Positions 1 through 8,456 of a DNA stretch of 43,979 bases are shown here, piece by piece. Position numbers and translations under genes: made by a program. Numbering within the stretch: position 1 is the stretch's first letter; every line of letters begins with the position of its first letter. The notes below the pieces were generated by a model, which saw only the letters and a list, made by a program, of their open reading frames with translations, was not told the origin of the DNA and did no database searches. The DNA lies in NCBI GenBank assembly GCA_013152945.1, contig JAADFL010000057.1, forward strand, positions 1-43,979, in the 5' to 3' direction. This DNA comes from Deltaproteobacteria bacterium (lineage in GTDB: Bacteria > Myxococcota_A > JAADFL01).

Positions 1-243
1 CCATTTCATGCATCGTCGACAAGGCCCTGTTACCCCTTTGACGATAAAAGCACCCTTGCCTGGGTAATCGAAGAGAGCTGTTTTGCACATGGAAGGAGTT
101 CGAAAGTCAGGAACCAGGGCCAGGCAGTAACGGCCGGCACGCGGGTTTTACGCTAGTCCAAAAGGCCGACATGGTGGAGGAGATGACAGTGTCCCTGCCG
201 ATCTCGTTCGACTTCTGAAAAAACCACAAACTTTGATTTTTCC
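1..243. other. Unassigned left edge
   Basis: No gene is recognised here. The frames open from the left edge close at about 39 (frame 3), 66 (frame 2) and 156 (frame 1) on the plus strand, and none of the peptides resembles a family I know, so at most the tail of an upstream gene is present. A minus-strand open frame reaches into this region but is mostly antisense to rplM and rpsI. I see no tRNA or clear terminator. Confidence 0.4.
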
Positions 244-272
244 TTGACATGAAGTCTGAATATCCCTATTTT
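244..272 (+). promoter_or_regulatory. Sigma70-type promoter of rplM-rpsI
   Basis: A perfect -35 TTGACA (244-249) is followed by a 17-bp spacer and a TATTTT -10 (267-272). Transcription would start near 279 and give a leader of about 54 nt. The ATG at 249 lies inside the -35 box, which argues against it as the rplM start. Confidence 0.65.
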
Positions 273-332
273 CATTTGCTCCCAGTTCCCGCTGACTTGG
301 ACTGGAAAGGACGGCAAAGGACGGTAACCGAG

Positions 333-761
333 ATGAAGACCTATCAGGCTAGAAAAGGAGAGATCGAGAGACCATGGTTCGTGGTTGATCTCGATGGCAA
401 GGTGTTGGGAAGAGCAGCTTCCAAGATAGCCATGGCTCTCCGGGGAAAAGACAGGCCCATATTTACTCCTCACGTGGATACAGGGGCTTTTGTAGTATGT
501 ATCAATGCAGCCAAGGTAAAGCTGACCGGCAACAAGTTGGACAAGAAAAGTTATTATCACTACACTGGATACCCCGGAGGCATAAAAGAAGAAACAGCCG
601 GTGAATTGCTTGCAAAGAAACCGGAAGAAATCATCAGGCGGGCTGTAAGAGGTATGTTGCCCCGTAATAGACTGGGGAGGCAACTCTTGAACAAGCTCAA
701 GGTATATGCCGGGCCCGAACATCCTCATCAGGCCCAACAACCAAAACCCCTGGATTTCTAG
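333..761 (+). CDS. rplM: 50S ribosomal protein L13
   Basis: Large-subunit ribosomal protein that binds 23S rRNA early in 50S assembly. From the ATG at 333 (MKTYQARKG) it is 142 residues, the usual family length. L13 hallmarks are visible: the [19 protein letters not shown] opening, the Y..YTGYPGG segment and the [11 protein letters not shown] motif near the C-terminus, ending with the [10 protein letters not shown] tail. An in-frame ATG at 249 would add 28 unrelated residues and overlaps the -35 box, so I prefer 333, which has purine-rich GGACGG upstream. rpsI follows after 12 bp, the standard rplM-rpsI operon. Confidence 0.97.
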   Translation: MKTYQARKGEIERPWFVVDLDGKVLGRAASKIAMALRGKDRPIFTPHVDTGAFVVCINAAKVKLTGNKLDKKSYYHYTGYPGGIKEETAGELLAKKPEEIIRRAVRGMLPRNRLGRQLLNKLKVYAGPEHPHQAQQPKPLDF

Positions 762-773
762 GAGGAGTCCATT

Positions 774-1169
774 ATGTCCGACATGGTTCGAACCTATGCA
801 ACAGGTCGTAGAAAGCGTGCAGTGGCCAGAATCTGGCTCTGGCCGGGTGATGGGAAAATCACCGTGAACAACAAGCCGATAGATGACTACTTTCCCAGGG
901 AAACGAGCAGGATGATCGCCCAGCAGCCGCTCGAGATCACAGATCGAAAGGGAAAGTACGATGCAATAGTGAACGTGCATGGAGGAGGACTTTCCGGCCA
1001 GGCCGGAGCGCTTCGCCATGGACTGTCACGGGCCCTTGCCTTGGCGGAAACCGAATTGAGGCCCTTACTGAAGAAAGCCGGATTCCTTACAAGGGACCCG
1101 AGAATGGTGGAACGAAAGAAATACGGCCAACGCGGCGCCAGGGCAAGATTCCAGTTCTCGAAGCGATAG
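774..1169 (+). CDS. rpsI: 30S ribosomal protein S9
   Basis: Small-subunit ribosomal protein whose C-terminal tail reaches the P-site tRNA. The 131 residues carry the S9 opening ([14 protein letters not shown]), the central [19 protein letters not shown] signature and the basic end [10 protein letters not shown] strong AGGAGG (763-768) precedes the ATG. It is the second gene of the rplM operon, and its expression probably depends on the promoter at 244-272. The next gene is convergent. Confidence 0.97.
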   Translation: MSDMVRTYATGRRKRAVARIWLWPGDGKITVNNKPIDDYFPRETSRMIAQQPLEITDRKGKYDAIVNVHGGGLSGQAGALRHGLSRALALAETELRPLLKKAGFLTRDPRMVERKKYGQRGARARFQFSKR

Positions 1170-1226
1170 AAAGCTTTCCATTTTTTCTTCCAATTGTTGA
1201 TTCGAGAGATTTGATTATTCAGGTTG

Positions 1227-1249
1227 TGACAGAATCGTATAATCTGTCA
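1227..1249. other. Hairpin between convergent genes
   Basis: TGACAGA (1227-1233) and TCTGTCA (1243-1249) form a perfect 7-bp stem with a 9-nt loop between the ends of rpsI and the minus-strand PilZ gene. There is no clear T-tract on either side, so it is a weak bidirectional terminator candidate at best. Confidence 0.3.
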
Positions 1250-1257
1250 AGGGCCGG

Positions 1258-2337
1258 TCAAACCCCTTTTTCCAGGGCCCGCTTCCTTGCCTTCAACTCT
1301 TCGTTCAATGGATCGAATGAAAGAGCTATCTTGTAACCATTGATAGCCCCAGCCATGTCACCCTTGGCAACAGCCTGCTCTGCCATCTCTGCGAATCTGC
1401 GGGCTTTATCCACACGGTCGGGAAACTGTTTCAAATATATTTCCCTGTACCTGGCTTTGTGCTCTCCAAGCACCCGGGCCTCGGCTTCGTCTTCGGGGTC
1501 CCTTTCAACACCAATCGAAAGATCGTATTCCACCCTTTTCTCTGGATTGGTCAGCATTTCGAATACCTTGCCGATCCGGGCAAATACTGTATTTGCGAGT
1601 TCCCTTGTCTCTTTTGGCGTATCCCTTGGTGCAAGATCCGGATGATATGACTTTGCCAAACCAGTGTATGCGTCCTTTATTTCCTGTCGCATTGCTGTCG
1701 GCTTGACCTTGAACAAATCGTAGTATTTCCTTTGGTCCAATAATCTCTCCGCACGATCCAGCATGCTCCGGTAATCTTTTATTTTCTGACCTGCATTTGA
1801 ATCCGGCCTTTCGTACGGAGCGGTAATCCCGGATCGTGCCGGTCCGGCAGGTCGGGCCGAAGATTTTCCAGGCTTGATTTTATTGGGCGCCGGTCCGGCT
1901 ATTGGAACGGTATTGCCTGTACGGGCGATACCATGGACAGGAGAACCACGATCACGTTTACTTGAAGCCATGTCGTTGTCGGGTCTGATCCTGCCGGACA
2001 AGAGATCTTTGATGAACTGCTCTATTGCCGCCTGCTTGGGCTTGGTCAAGTCCGTGAACTTGATACCCATACCCGGGGTGCGCTTTTTCTTGATTGCTTC
2101 AGGCGTGTCGACGCTATGAGCTACTTCTCCTTTTATTTCGAAAGGCCGCACTGCACCCGGTGGCATGAGTCTTATCAGGACCTTTGTCCCCTTGGGCAAT
2201 GGAGTAGTCGTCGCCAGGAAAATTCCACCCTTGCTGATATTCCTGGCATACACATCCTGGAACTCTTTGACATCGCCGAAGCCAAGCTTAATCTTTATTC
2301 TGGCCTTGATTCTGGGGTAAGCGCGCCTTTTGTCCAT
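1258..2337 (-). CDS. PilZ domain-J domain-TPR-like fusion protein
   Basis: A 359-residue cytoplasmic protein with three parts. Residues 1-115 form a PilZ domain of the myxobacterial TIGR02266 kind, with RRAYPR (an RxxxR motif at R5/R9) and NISKGG, the two elements that bind cyclic di-GMP in PilZ proteins. A Pro/Gly/Ser-rich linker follows (about 116-195). Residues about 203-270 form a J domain with the HPD tripeptide at 232-234, which stimulates Hsp70 ATPase in the family. The C-terminus (about 300-355) resembles a TPR ('AEQAVAKGDMAGAINGYKIA'). The inference is cyclic-di-GMP-gated recruitment of DnaK. The ATG has AGGA about 7 nt upstream. It is monocistronic and divergent from the acyltransferase gene. 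A perfect inverted repeat lies 22-46 bp upstream. Confidence 0.8.
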   Translation of the reverse strand: MDKRRAYPRIKARIKIKLGFGDVKEFQDVYARNISKGGIFLATTTPLPKGTKVLIRLMPPGAVRPFEIKGEVAHSVDTPEAIKKKRTPGMGIKFTDLTKPKQAAIEQFIKDLLSGRIRPDNDMASSKRDRGSPVHGIARTGNTVPIAGPAPNKIKPGKSSARPAGPARSGITAPYERPDSNAGQKIKDYRSMLDRAERLLDQRKYYDLFKVKPTAMRQEIKDAYTGLAKSYHPDLAPRDTPKETRELANTVFARIGKVFEMLTNPEKRVEYDLSIGVERDPEDEAEARVLGEHKARYREIYLKQFPDRVDKARRFAEMAEQAVAKGDMAGAINGYKIALSFDPLNEELKARKRALEKGV

Positions 2338-2358
2338 GCGCGCATCCTAGGGATTCAG

Positions 2359-2383
2359 ACCAGCGCTTGTCAACAGCGCTGGT
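2359..2383. promoter_or_regulatory. 25-bp perfect inverted repeat, candidate operator
   Basis: The arms ACCAGCGCT (2359-2367) and AGCGCTGGT (2375-2383) are perfect complements around a 7-nt centre. On the minus strand the TATAAT at 2395-2390 would place +1 near 2382, so the repeat would be either an operator at the start site or a 5'-UTR hairpin of the PilZ-J gene. The centre also contains TTGACA on the minus strand. Confidence 0.5.
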
Positions 2384-2458
2384 AATATCATTATAAAGAC
2401 AAGCGTTTTAAAAATCCCGGTCTTGACCGTTTTATATGATTGTTGATATCCGGATTAC

Positions 2459-3415
2459 ATGACGTGGAGCAGAAAACAGCATGTCAAGAATGACCTGATT
2501 TATATTGGGGCGAGGCTTTGCCTTGGATGCATCTCGTCCCTTTCAAACGATGGAGCAACAGACCTTGGAGCAGCCCTTGGCAGGCTTGGATTTCACCTTG
2601 CCCGAAAAGATGCAAAAATAGCCTTGTCCAACATTGAAAAGGCCATGGGCCGGGATATTGGCCCCGGCGAAATAAGACAAATTGCAATAGGGTGCTTCGA
2701 GCACCTTGGTACGTGTGCCGGTGAACTCGCATCCGTGCTTTCCGGAAAACTCGATCCCATAAAGCAAGTGCAAATCGATGACGAGGACAAGAAAAACCTG
2801 GAAAGAGCACTGTCCCTGGGCAGGGGGGTGGTTGCCGTTACCGCCCATCTTGGAAACTGGGAGCTTCTGGCCATGGCGCTTGCTGAAATGGGATTTCCAA
2901 TCAATACTGTTGCAAGAAGGAGTTATGATAAGAGGTTCGGGGAGATGATCAACAGGTTTCGCGAATCCCATGGTGTTCATTGCCTGTACAGAGGGGATCC
3001 ATCTCTTGTGGAAAATGCGACCGCAAAGCTTGGCAAAAACGAGGTCCTCGGCTTGTTGATAGATCAAGATACCAAAGTTCCCGGAGTATTCGTGGAATTT
3101 TTCGGTAGGCCGGCATACACGCCTACCGGCGCTGCCGTGCTTGCCAAAAAGAGCAACTGTCCCCTTCTCACGATATTTACCCACAGGACCAAAACCGGCA
3201 TACATAAGATAGAGATAATGAGGCCTATCGACAAGTCACGGGCAAAAGACTGGAAACAGGCCGTGCTGGAAGATACGCAGGCCCTGACCAGGCGTATAGA
3301 AATACAAATCAAGAGGCATCCAAGCCAATGGGTATGGATGCACAAGAGGTGGAACACCAGGCCCGGGAGCACCGGGTCCGGGAATACAATATCCGGGAAT
3401 ACAATATCCAAGTAA
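2459..3415 (+). CDS. Lipid A biosynthesis lauroyl-type acyltransferase (LpxL/HtrB family)
   Basis: Inner-membrane acyltransferase that adds a secondary acyl chain to the lipid A precursor. The 318 residues are typical for the family. The catalytic HX4E motif is AHLGNWE (H130, E135). Also visible are 'LIDQDTKVPGVFVEFFGRPAYTP' features and the C-terminal 'HPSQWVWMHKRW' signature. An N-terminal hydrophobic stretch (about 12-28) probably anchors it. The last residues come from a 15-bp tandem duplication giving GNTISGNTIS. The gene precedes the Lpt genes. I cannot tell LpxL from LpxM or say which chain it transfers. Confidence 0.9.
   Translation: MTWSRKQHVKNDLIYIGARLCLGCISSLSNDGATDLGAALGRLGFHLARKDAKIALSNIEKAMGRDIGPGEIRQIAIGCFEHLGTCAGELASVLSGKLDPIKQVQIDDEDKKNLERALSLGRGVVAVTAHLGNWELLAMALAEMGFPINTVARRSYDKRFGEMINRFRESHGVHCLYRGDPSLVENATAKLGKNEVLGLLIDQDTKVPGVFVEFFGRPAYTPTGAAVLAKKSNCPLLTIFTHRTKTGIHKIEIMRPIDKSRAKDWKQAVLEDTQALTRRIEIQIKRHPSQWVWMHKRWNTRPGSTGSGNTISGNTISK
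3377..3409 (+). repeat. In-frame 15-bp tandem duplication
   Basis: TCCGGGAATACAATA occurs at 3377-3391 and 3392-3406, and the next TCC begins a third copy. It sits at the extreme 3' end of the acyltransferase gene and adds GNTIS repeats to a tail beyond the conserved domain, so it probably has no functional effect. Confidence 0.9.
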
Positions 3416-3588
3416 TTTCCTGTAATCTTTATTTATTGCTCAATCGGCCATCTCCTAGGCCTGCTTTTACCAACTGCAACTTTCGTACCGGATTGGTCGG
3501 TTGGTGTTGCACTTGCTGTCGATGCAATGATACTATCTTTTACGCAAACCCTGGAAGAAAACAAATGGGTTTGTTGGAGGTACCGGCG

Positions 3589-4155
3589 GTGAGAGTGCTA
3601 AATGCAACAGCAATGCTTTTTTTCTCAAGCTTATTCTGCATTGCACCTGCATGTGGCGGAACTCATCTTTCTAATGAAAGAGCTTGCAAGGACTTGTATG
3701 GCACGGAAGATAGCGCCGGGCTCTATGCCAGGGGGGTCGTGCTTACAAGTTACAACAAAGGTAAAAAGGTACTGACAATACATGCCGCACGAGCCGCTTT
3801 TTCAGGTGGAGATACCTTGTTCGAGAAAGCGGATGCAATACTTTTCGTAACAAACAGCCATGGTGACTACACAGTAATACGAGCCAAGGCATCCAGGGTC
3901 AAGACATCAAGGCACATGCAACTTGTACACATGCTGGGAAGGGTTGCACTCGAGGGTAAATCACTGCACATCGCCACCCGGGACCTCATGTTGAACAGGA
4001 AGACCAACAGAGCTTTTTCCAACGAAACGGCTTTATTGTCTGGCAAGGGATTCAAGGCCATCGGCCACGGTCTGGAAATGGATCTCGAAGAAGAAAGAAT
4101 AGTGCTTCTTTCAGGTGTAAAGGCTGTAATTGAACTTCCGGAAAGCAAGAGGTGA
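3589..4155 (+). CDS. lptC: LptC-like LPS export periplasmic protein
   Basis: Probable LptC, the bitopic inner-membrane protein that passes LPS from the LptBFG transporter to LptA. The N-terminus has one hydrophobic segment (MLFFSSLFCIAPAC, a possible lipobox or anchor). The body is a repetitive beta fold typical of LptC/LptA ('GVVLTSYNKGKKVLTIHAARA', 'IRAKASRVKTSRH', 'GKGFKAIGHGLEMDLEEERI'). I chose the GTG at 3589 because GGAGG lies 8 nt upstream. An in-frame ATG at 3565 with GGAAG is almost as good and adds 8 residues. The frame is open back to 3328, but that part overlaps the acyltransferase and looks non-coding. lptA follows after 123 bp. Sequence identity in this family is low, so the name rests partly on context. 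Confidence 0.75.
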   Translation: MRVLNATAMLFFSSLFCIAPACGGTHLSNERACKDLYGTEDSAGLYARGVVLTSYNKGKKVLTIHAARAAFSGGDTLFEKADAILFVTNSHGDYTVIRAKASRVKTSRHMQLVHMLGRVALEGKSLHIATRDLMLNRKTNRAFSNETALLSGKGFKAIGHGLEMDLEEERIVLLSGVKAVIELPESKR

Positions 4156-4278
4156 CGATTGGCAAGGTTGTTTTCCCGGATTGTGAAGCGGATTGAATGA
4201 GAAAAAATGAGGAAAAACCGGGAAAGATATACAGAAAGATATATAAAGGAATATGAGGGAGTGTGAGGAAGCGTAATA

Positions 4279-4794
4279 ATGGGCATACTGATTGGAGTCT
4301 TATGTATATTTTTTGCCCAGCCCGAAGGACTTGTGCATGACTCGAACAAAGACTTGAAAAAAGAATCGAAAAGTAATGAATCAATCAAGCTCTCTTGTGA
4401 AAAGATGGAGGTTTTCAACAAGCAGAGGCGGGCAGTGTGTACTGGCAGGGTGTTACTGGAGCATGGGAGGATGCGGATGAGATGCAATCGTCTCGATGCC
4501 TATTATGGAAAAGGTGGAAAAATCGAACATGCAGTGTGCAACGAAGATGTGAGATTCTTCCTTAAGCCATCAGGAAATAGCCGGGCCGAAACCCGCGAGG
4601 CAGGAGGCAGGAGAGCAGACTACAGGACCAATCCTGAAGAAATTCAGGTAACCGGCGCGCCATGGATGCGCCAGGGAGATAACCTTCTGAAAGGAAAAAA
4701 AATAATATATTTTCCGGGTGAAGACAGGCTGATCATCGAAAGAGCCAAGGGAAATCTGAAGGTTCACCAAGCCGGAAAGGGAGTGAAGAAGTGA
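4279..4794 (+). CDS. lptA: LptA/OstA-like periplasmic LPS bridge protein
   Basis: Periplasmic protein that polymerises into the bridge carrying LPS to LptD. The 171 residues match the family length. A short hydrophobic start (MGILIGVLCIFFA) could act as a signal or anchor, and the OstA-fold phrases 'LSCEKMEVFNKQRRAVCTGRVLLEHGRMRMRCNRLDAYY' and 'RLIIERAKGNLKV' follow. A GAGGAAG ribosome-binding site precedes the ATG at 4279, and an in-frame stop at 4264-4266 limits upstream extension. Its stop overlaps the lptB start (GTGA), so the two are translationally coupled. Confidence 0.82.
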   Translation: MGILIGVLCIFFAQPEGLVHDSNKDLKKESKSNESIKLSCEKMEVFNKQRRAVCTGRVLLEHGRMRMRCNRLDAYYGKGGKIEHAVCNEDVRFFLKPSGNSRAETREAGGRRADYRTNPEEIQVTGAPWMRQGDNLLKGKKIIYFPGEDRLIIERAKGNLKVHQAGKGVKK

Positions 4795-5516
4795 ACCTGC
4801 TGGAGGCCAAATCCCTTTACAAGAGATTCGGGAACCGAAGCGTTGTCCGGGGAGTGGACCTGTCCGTGAGATCAGGCGAGACAGTAGGACTGCTTGGCCC
4901 CAACGGAGCGGGCAAGACCACTTGTTTCTACATGACGGCAGGCTTTTTAAAGCCTGATCAGGGTTCGGTTCATCTCGACGGCCGGGATATCACCTCTGTA
5001 CCCATGCACAAGAGAGCCATGATGGGACTCATCTATTTGCCCCAGGAGCCCTCGGTTTTCAGGAGAATGACTGTAAGACAGAATATTATCACGGCCTTGG
5101 AGCTGCGACACGTAAGCAAGACAGAGCAAAACGGCCTGGCCCGGACATTACTCAACGAGTTCGGGCTTTCAAGCCTGGCCTCTCAAAGGGCGGACACGCT
5201 TTCAGGGGGAGAACGCAGGAAAGTGGAAATTGCCAGGGCCCTGGCGACCAAACCTATATTCATCCTGCTGGACGAGCCTTTCTCCGGCTTGGATCCTTTG
5301 GCTGTCGAAGACCTGAAAGAGGTTATCGCCGGACTGAAACAAAAAGGAATGGGAATATTGCTCACCGATCACAACGTATGGGAGGCCTTGCCACTTTGTG
5401 ACAGAGCGTCCATATTGAATGAGGGTGAGGTCCTGGTAAGTGGTGAGCCCGAAGAACTCGCACAGAGCCGGGAAGCCAGATCCGCTTACCTGGGCCAAAA
5501 TTTCAGATTGAGGTAG
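4791..5516 (+). CDS. lptB: LPS export ABC transporter ATP-binding protein LptB
   Basis: Cytoplasmic ATPase that powers LPS extraction by LptFG. The 241 residues carry Walker A GPNGAGKTT (36-44), a Q-loop at LPQEPSVFRR, the signature LSGGERRKVEIARAL, Walker B FILLDEP, the D-loop and the H-loop 'LLTDHNV'. 'LPQEPSVFRRMTVRQNI' is characteristic of LptB. It starts at a GTG that overlaps the lptA stop by 4 bp. lptF and lptG are not in the window. rpoN starts 4 bp downstream, the common lptB-rpoN order. Confidence 0.95.
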   Translation: MNLLEAKSLYKRFGNRSVVRGVDLSVRSGETVGLLGPNGAGKTTCFYMTAGFLKPDQGSVHLDGRDITSVPMHKRAMMGLIYLPQEPSVFRRMTVRQNIITALELRHVSKTEQNGLARTLLNEFGLSSLASQRADTLSGGERRKVEIARALATKPIFILLDEPFSGLDPLAVEDLKEVIAGLKQKGMGILLTDHNVWEALPLCDRASILNEGEVLVSGEPEELAQSREARSAYLGQNFRLR

Positions 5517-5520
5517 ATAG

Positions 5521-6990
5521 ATGTCAATGGAACTAAAGCAGCAAATGAAATTGGCGCAACAACTTGTTATGACACCGGCTCTTCAGCAGGCCATAAAGTT
5601 GCTGCAACTGTCGAGGCTCGAGCTTGTAACGAAAATCCAGGAAGAACTTGAAGAAAATCCGGTCTTGGAAGAACAAGCAGAGCCTGTCGAAGGGGCACAG
5701 GATGCCGAGCAGTCGGAAGAACCGGCACAACCGGAGGAAACGCAGGCGACCACCCTTGAAGACAAGAATACACTGAAAGCCGATTCAGCAGAGGACCTTC
5801 GTGATGTGGACTGGGAAGCATACCTGAACAGCATCACTGAAGGTTGGTCCAGCGCGCCTTCCAACAAGGAAACTCCCGAGGATTTGCCGTCCGTTGAAGC
5901 CACGCTGTCAAGAGGGGCTACACTTTATGATCACCTGGTATGGCAGTTAAAGCTCTCACCGCTGACCGATACGGAACGCAAGCTGGGTGAGGAAATAATC
6001 GGCAACCTGGATGAAGACGGTTATTTACGAAATTCGACTACCGGGGAATTGGCTCAAAGGCTGGGCACCTCTTCTCATGCAGTCGAGAAGGTTCTGGACA
6101 TAGTGCAGCACTTCGATCCGCTTGGTGTTGGAGCGAGAGATCTACGGGAATGCCTGAAGATTCAGGCAAGGGTTTTAGCCCCGAATTCTCCGGAATTACT
6201 CAAGATAATAGAAAACCATTTGCTGGAAGTCCAACGCAGGGATTTTAAAAAAATATCCAAATCGCTGGGAATATCCATTGCCGATGTAGCAGCCGCGGTA
6301 AAGGTACTTTCCGGATTCGATCCGAAACCCGGGAGAGCATACGGCGGAGAATCCCCTCATTACATAGTACCGGATGTGTATGTTCGTAAGGTCGGCGGTG
6401 AATACATAGTGGAACTCAATGAAGAAGGGCTTCCAAAGCTCAGAATCAGCGAGTTCTACAGAAGAGCCATACAGGAAAGAAAATACAGAGGCGAGACCAA
6501 GGATTATGTCCAGGAAAGGTTGCGTTCTGCGACGTGGCTCGTAAAGAGCATCTACCAACGCCAAAGAACAATCTACCGTGTCACAGAGAGTATCGTAAAA
6601 AAGCAAATAGATTTCCTGGATCACGGGGTGGGACATCTCAAACCCATGATCTTAAGAGACGTTGCTGAAGACGTAGGAGTTCATGAGTCTACTATCAGTC
6701 GTGTGACCACGAACAAGTACGTTCACACCCCCCAGGGAATGTTCGAGTTGAAATACTTTTTCAACACTGGAATCAGGCGTACGGACGGTGACGATATTGC
6801 GGCCGAAAGTGTCAAGGACAAGATTAAGCAGCTTGTTGCCGGAGAAAATCCAAAGAAACCACTATCTGACCAAAAGATAGCTGCTGAACTGGACAGGCGA
6901 TGGGGAATACAGCTTGCCAGGCGGACAGTGGCGAAGTACAGAGAGGCTCTGAAACTTCCTTCGTCGGCACAACGCAGGCGGATCTATTGA
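5521..6990 (+). CDS. rpoN: RNA polymerase sigma-54 factor
   Basis: Sigma factor that recognises -24/-12 promoters and needs AAA+ activators. The 489 residues show region I, rich in Gln/Leu ('LAQQLVMTPALQQAIKLLQ', residues about 11-30), an acidic region II (about 48-90), the core-binding domain, a helix-turn-helix ('RDVAEDVGVHESTISRVTTNKYV') and the RpoN box ARRTVAKYRE near the C-terminus. The ATG at 5521 is 4 bp after lptB. No hpf gene separates rpoN from ptsN, although the common order has one there. Confidence 0.97.
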   Translation: MSMELKQQMKLAQQLVMTPALQQAIKLLQLSRLELVTKIQEELEENPVLEEQAEPVEGAQDAEQSEEPAQPEETQATTLEDKNTLKADSAEDLRDVDWEAYLNSITEGWSSAPSNKETPEDLPSVEATLSRGATLYDHLVWQLKLSPLTDTERKLGEEIIGNLDEDGYLRNSTTGELAQRLGTSSHAVEKVLDIVQHFDPLGVGARDLRECLKIQARVLAPNSPELLKIIENHLLEVQRRDFKKISKSLGISIADVAAAVKVLSGFDPKPGRAYGGESPHYIVPDVYVRKVGGEYIVELNEEGLPKLRISEFYRRAIQERKYRGETKDYVQERLRSATWLVKSIYQRQRTIYRVTESIVKKQIDFLDHGVGHLKPMILRDVAEDVGVHESTISRVTTNKYVHTPQGMFELKYFFNTGIRRTDGDDIAAESVKDKIKQLVAGENPKKPLSDQKIAAELDRRWGIQLARRTVAKYREALKLPSSAQRRRIY

Positions 6991-7019
6991 CAACGCAGTA
7001 GCGGAGGCTGGAGCGAGTA

Positions 7020-7481
7020 ATGAAATTGTTGGATTACCTTCCAAAAGACTTAATAATACCATCTCTGAGGGCCAAGGACAAAAGAGGCGTTCTCGACGAA
7101 CTTTCCGAGGCTTGCGCCGCGTACTCGCCGGAAATAAACAGAAACAAGCTTTTGGAGGTACTCATCGAACGGGAACAACTCGGAAGCACCGGTATCGGTG
7201 ATCATGTGGCTTTGCCACATGGCAAACTTCCAAAACTCTCCAGGATGCTCGTGGCCTTTGCAAGAAGTGAAGATGGTGTGCCGTTCGAGTCAAAGGATTC
7301 CAGGCCTGCTAAACTGTTCTTCCTCCTCGTGGCCCCGGAAGATTCATCGGGCACACATCTGAAGGCATTGGCCCGAATAAGCAGAATGTGCAAAGAAAGA
7401 AACTTCTGCGAGCGCCTCGAATCCGCTGTCGGCAAAGATGAAATTTACCAGGTAATTACCTCGGAGGACAATAAGGATTGA
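7020..7481 (+). CDS. ptsN: PTS IIA(Ntr)-like regulatory protein
   Basis: Phosphoacceptor of the mannitol/fructose IIA type, used mostly for regulation rather than sugar uptake. The 153 residues contain the active-site motif ALPHGK with phospho-His at H67, and the preceding 'REQLGSTGIGDHVA' is diagnostic. It probably takes phosphate from the HPr and EI encoded downstream. The ATG at 7020 follows a GGAG-containing leader. Its stop overlaps the TTG start of hprK (TTGA). Confidence 0.92.
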   Translation: MKLLDYLPKDLIIPSLRAKDKRGVLDELSEACAAYSPEINRNKLLEVLIEREQLGSTGIGDHVALPHGKLPKLSRMLVAFARSEDGVPFESKDSRPAKLFFLLVAPEDSSGTHLKALARISRMCKERNFCERLESAVGKDEIYQVITSEDNKD

Positions 7482-8452
7482 AATCCAAGCCGCCGGTAAT
7501 GACAAGAGTAACAGACCTCCTTAAAAGCGAGGAACTTCAGATCGAGGTTCTTGCAGGTACTTCGGGTTTGAATCGACAAATCACGCATTCCAGGATTCAA
7601 AAGGCAGGTCTGGCAGCAGCCGGCTTCGTATCAAGCGTAGAGAAAGACCGGGTACAGGTGCTGGGCGCGACAGAGTTGGAATACATGAAGAGCCTCGACC
7701 CTGAAAGCAGGCAGGGTGTATGCCGGGCGATCTGTTCAACCAAGGCGGCCTGCCTGATAGCATGCCGTGGAATCGATCCTCCGGACGAACTAAAGGTCGA
7801 AGCGGACAAATCGAAATTTCCCTTGTTGAAATCCCGTCTCCAGACAGGCTCCTTGATAGAGATGACCAATTCTCTCTTGATGTCCAGGCTTGCCGGTTCC
7901 AAGATTCTGCATGGTGTTCTCATTGATGTTTTCGGTGTGGGAATTCTTCTAATGGGACGAAGCGGAATCGGCAAGAGTGAAACGGCCTTGGACTTGATAT
8001 TGAGAGGACACAGGCTCGTTGCTGATGATGTGGTCGAGGTCGTCAGGACGGGAGCCAGTGCAGTAGTCGGCATGGGCGCGGAACTGCTTCGACATCACAT
8101 GGAAATTCGCGGTCTTGGAATAATCAATATCAAGGACTTGTTCGGTGTTTCATCGGTTAGGGATAGAAAGAGGCTCGAGTTGGTCGTGGACATGGTGGTT
8201 TGGGACGAAAAACAGGAATACGACCGACTTGGTTTGGAAGAGCATACCTATTCGATCCTGGGAGTCCCTGTACCCTACCTCGTGTTGCCTGTTGCTCCGG
8301 GACGAAATATTTCCGTAATTCTCGAGGTGGCGGCAAGAGACAGGCTGTTGAAAATAAAAGGCGTAAACGCAGCCAAAGAACTCCAAAAGAAGATACATGA
8401 AGCGATAGCCGCCGGTAGTATGGCGCATATACCGGCTGAGTCGGAGGAATGA
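7478..8452 (+). CDS. hprK: HPr kinase/phosphorylase
   Basis: Bifunctional enzyme that phosphorylates HPr on the regulatory serine and removes that phosphate. The 324 residues have the N-terminal 'RQITHSRIQKAGLAAAGF' phrase, His145 in LHGVLIDVFG, Walker A GRSGIGKSE (160-168), 'GHRLVADDVV' and the C-terminal 'VPYLVLPVAPGRNISVILEVAARD' family signature. I take the TTG at 7478 (GGAGG about 10 nt upstream). The ATG at 7499 lacks a ribosome-binding site. The HPr in this cluster keeps the target serine, so the pair looks functional. Confidence 0.95.
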   Translation: MKSKPPVMTRVTDLLKSEELQIEVLAGTSGLNRQITHSRIQKAGLAAAGFVSSVEKDRVQVLGATELEYMKSLDPESRQGVCRAICSTKAACLIACRGIDPPDELKVEADKSKFPLLKSRLQTGSLIEMTNSLLMSRLAGSKILHGVLIDVFGVGILLMGRSGIGKSETALDLILRGHRLVADDVVEVVRTGASAVVGMGAELLRHHMEIRGLGIINIKDLFGVSSVRDRKRLELVVDMVVWDEKQEYDRLGLEEHTYSILGVPVPYLVLPVAPGRNISVILEVAARDRLLKIKGVNAAKELQKKIHEAIAAGSMAHIPAESEE

Positions 8453-8456
8453 CGGC

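Noticed and set aside
249-332. N-terminal extension of L13
   Set aside because: The ATG at 249 lies inside a -35 box and the added residues do not match L13.
153-1019. Long minus-strand open frame opposite rplM and rpsI
   Set aside because: It is antisense to two clear ribosomal protein genes, has no family resemblance and no ribosome-binding site.
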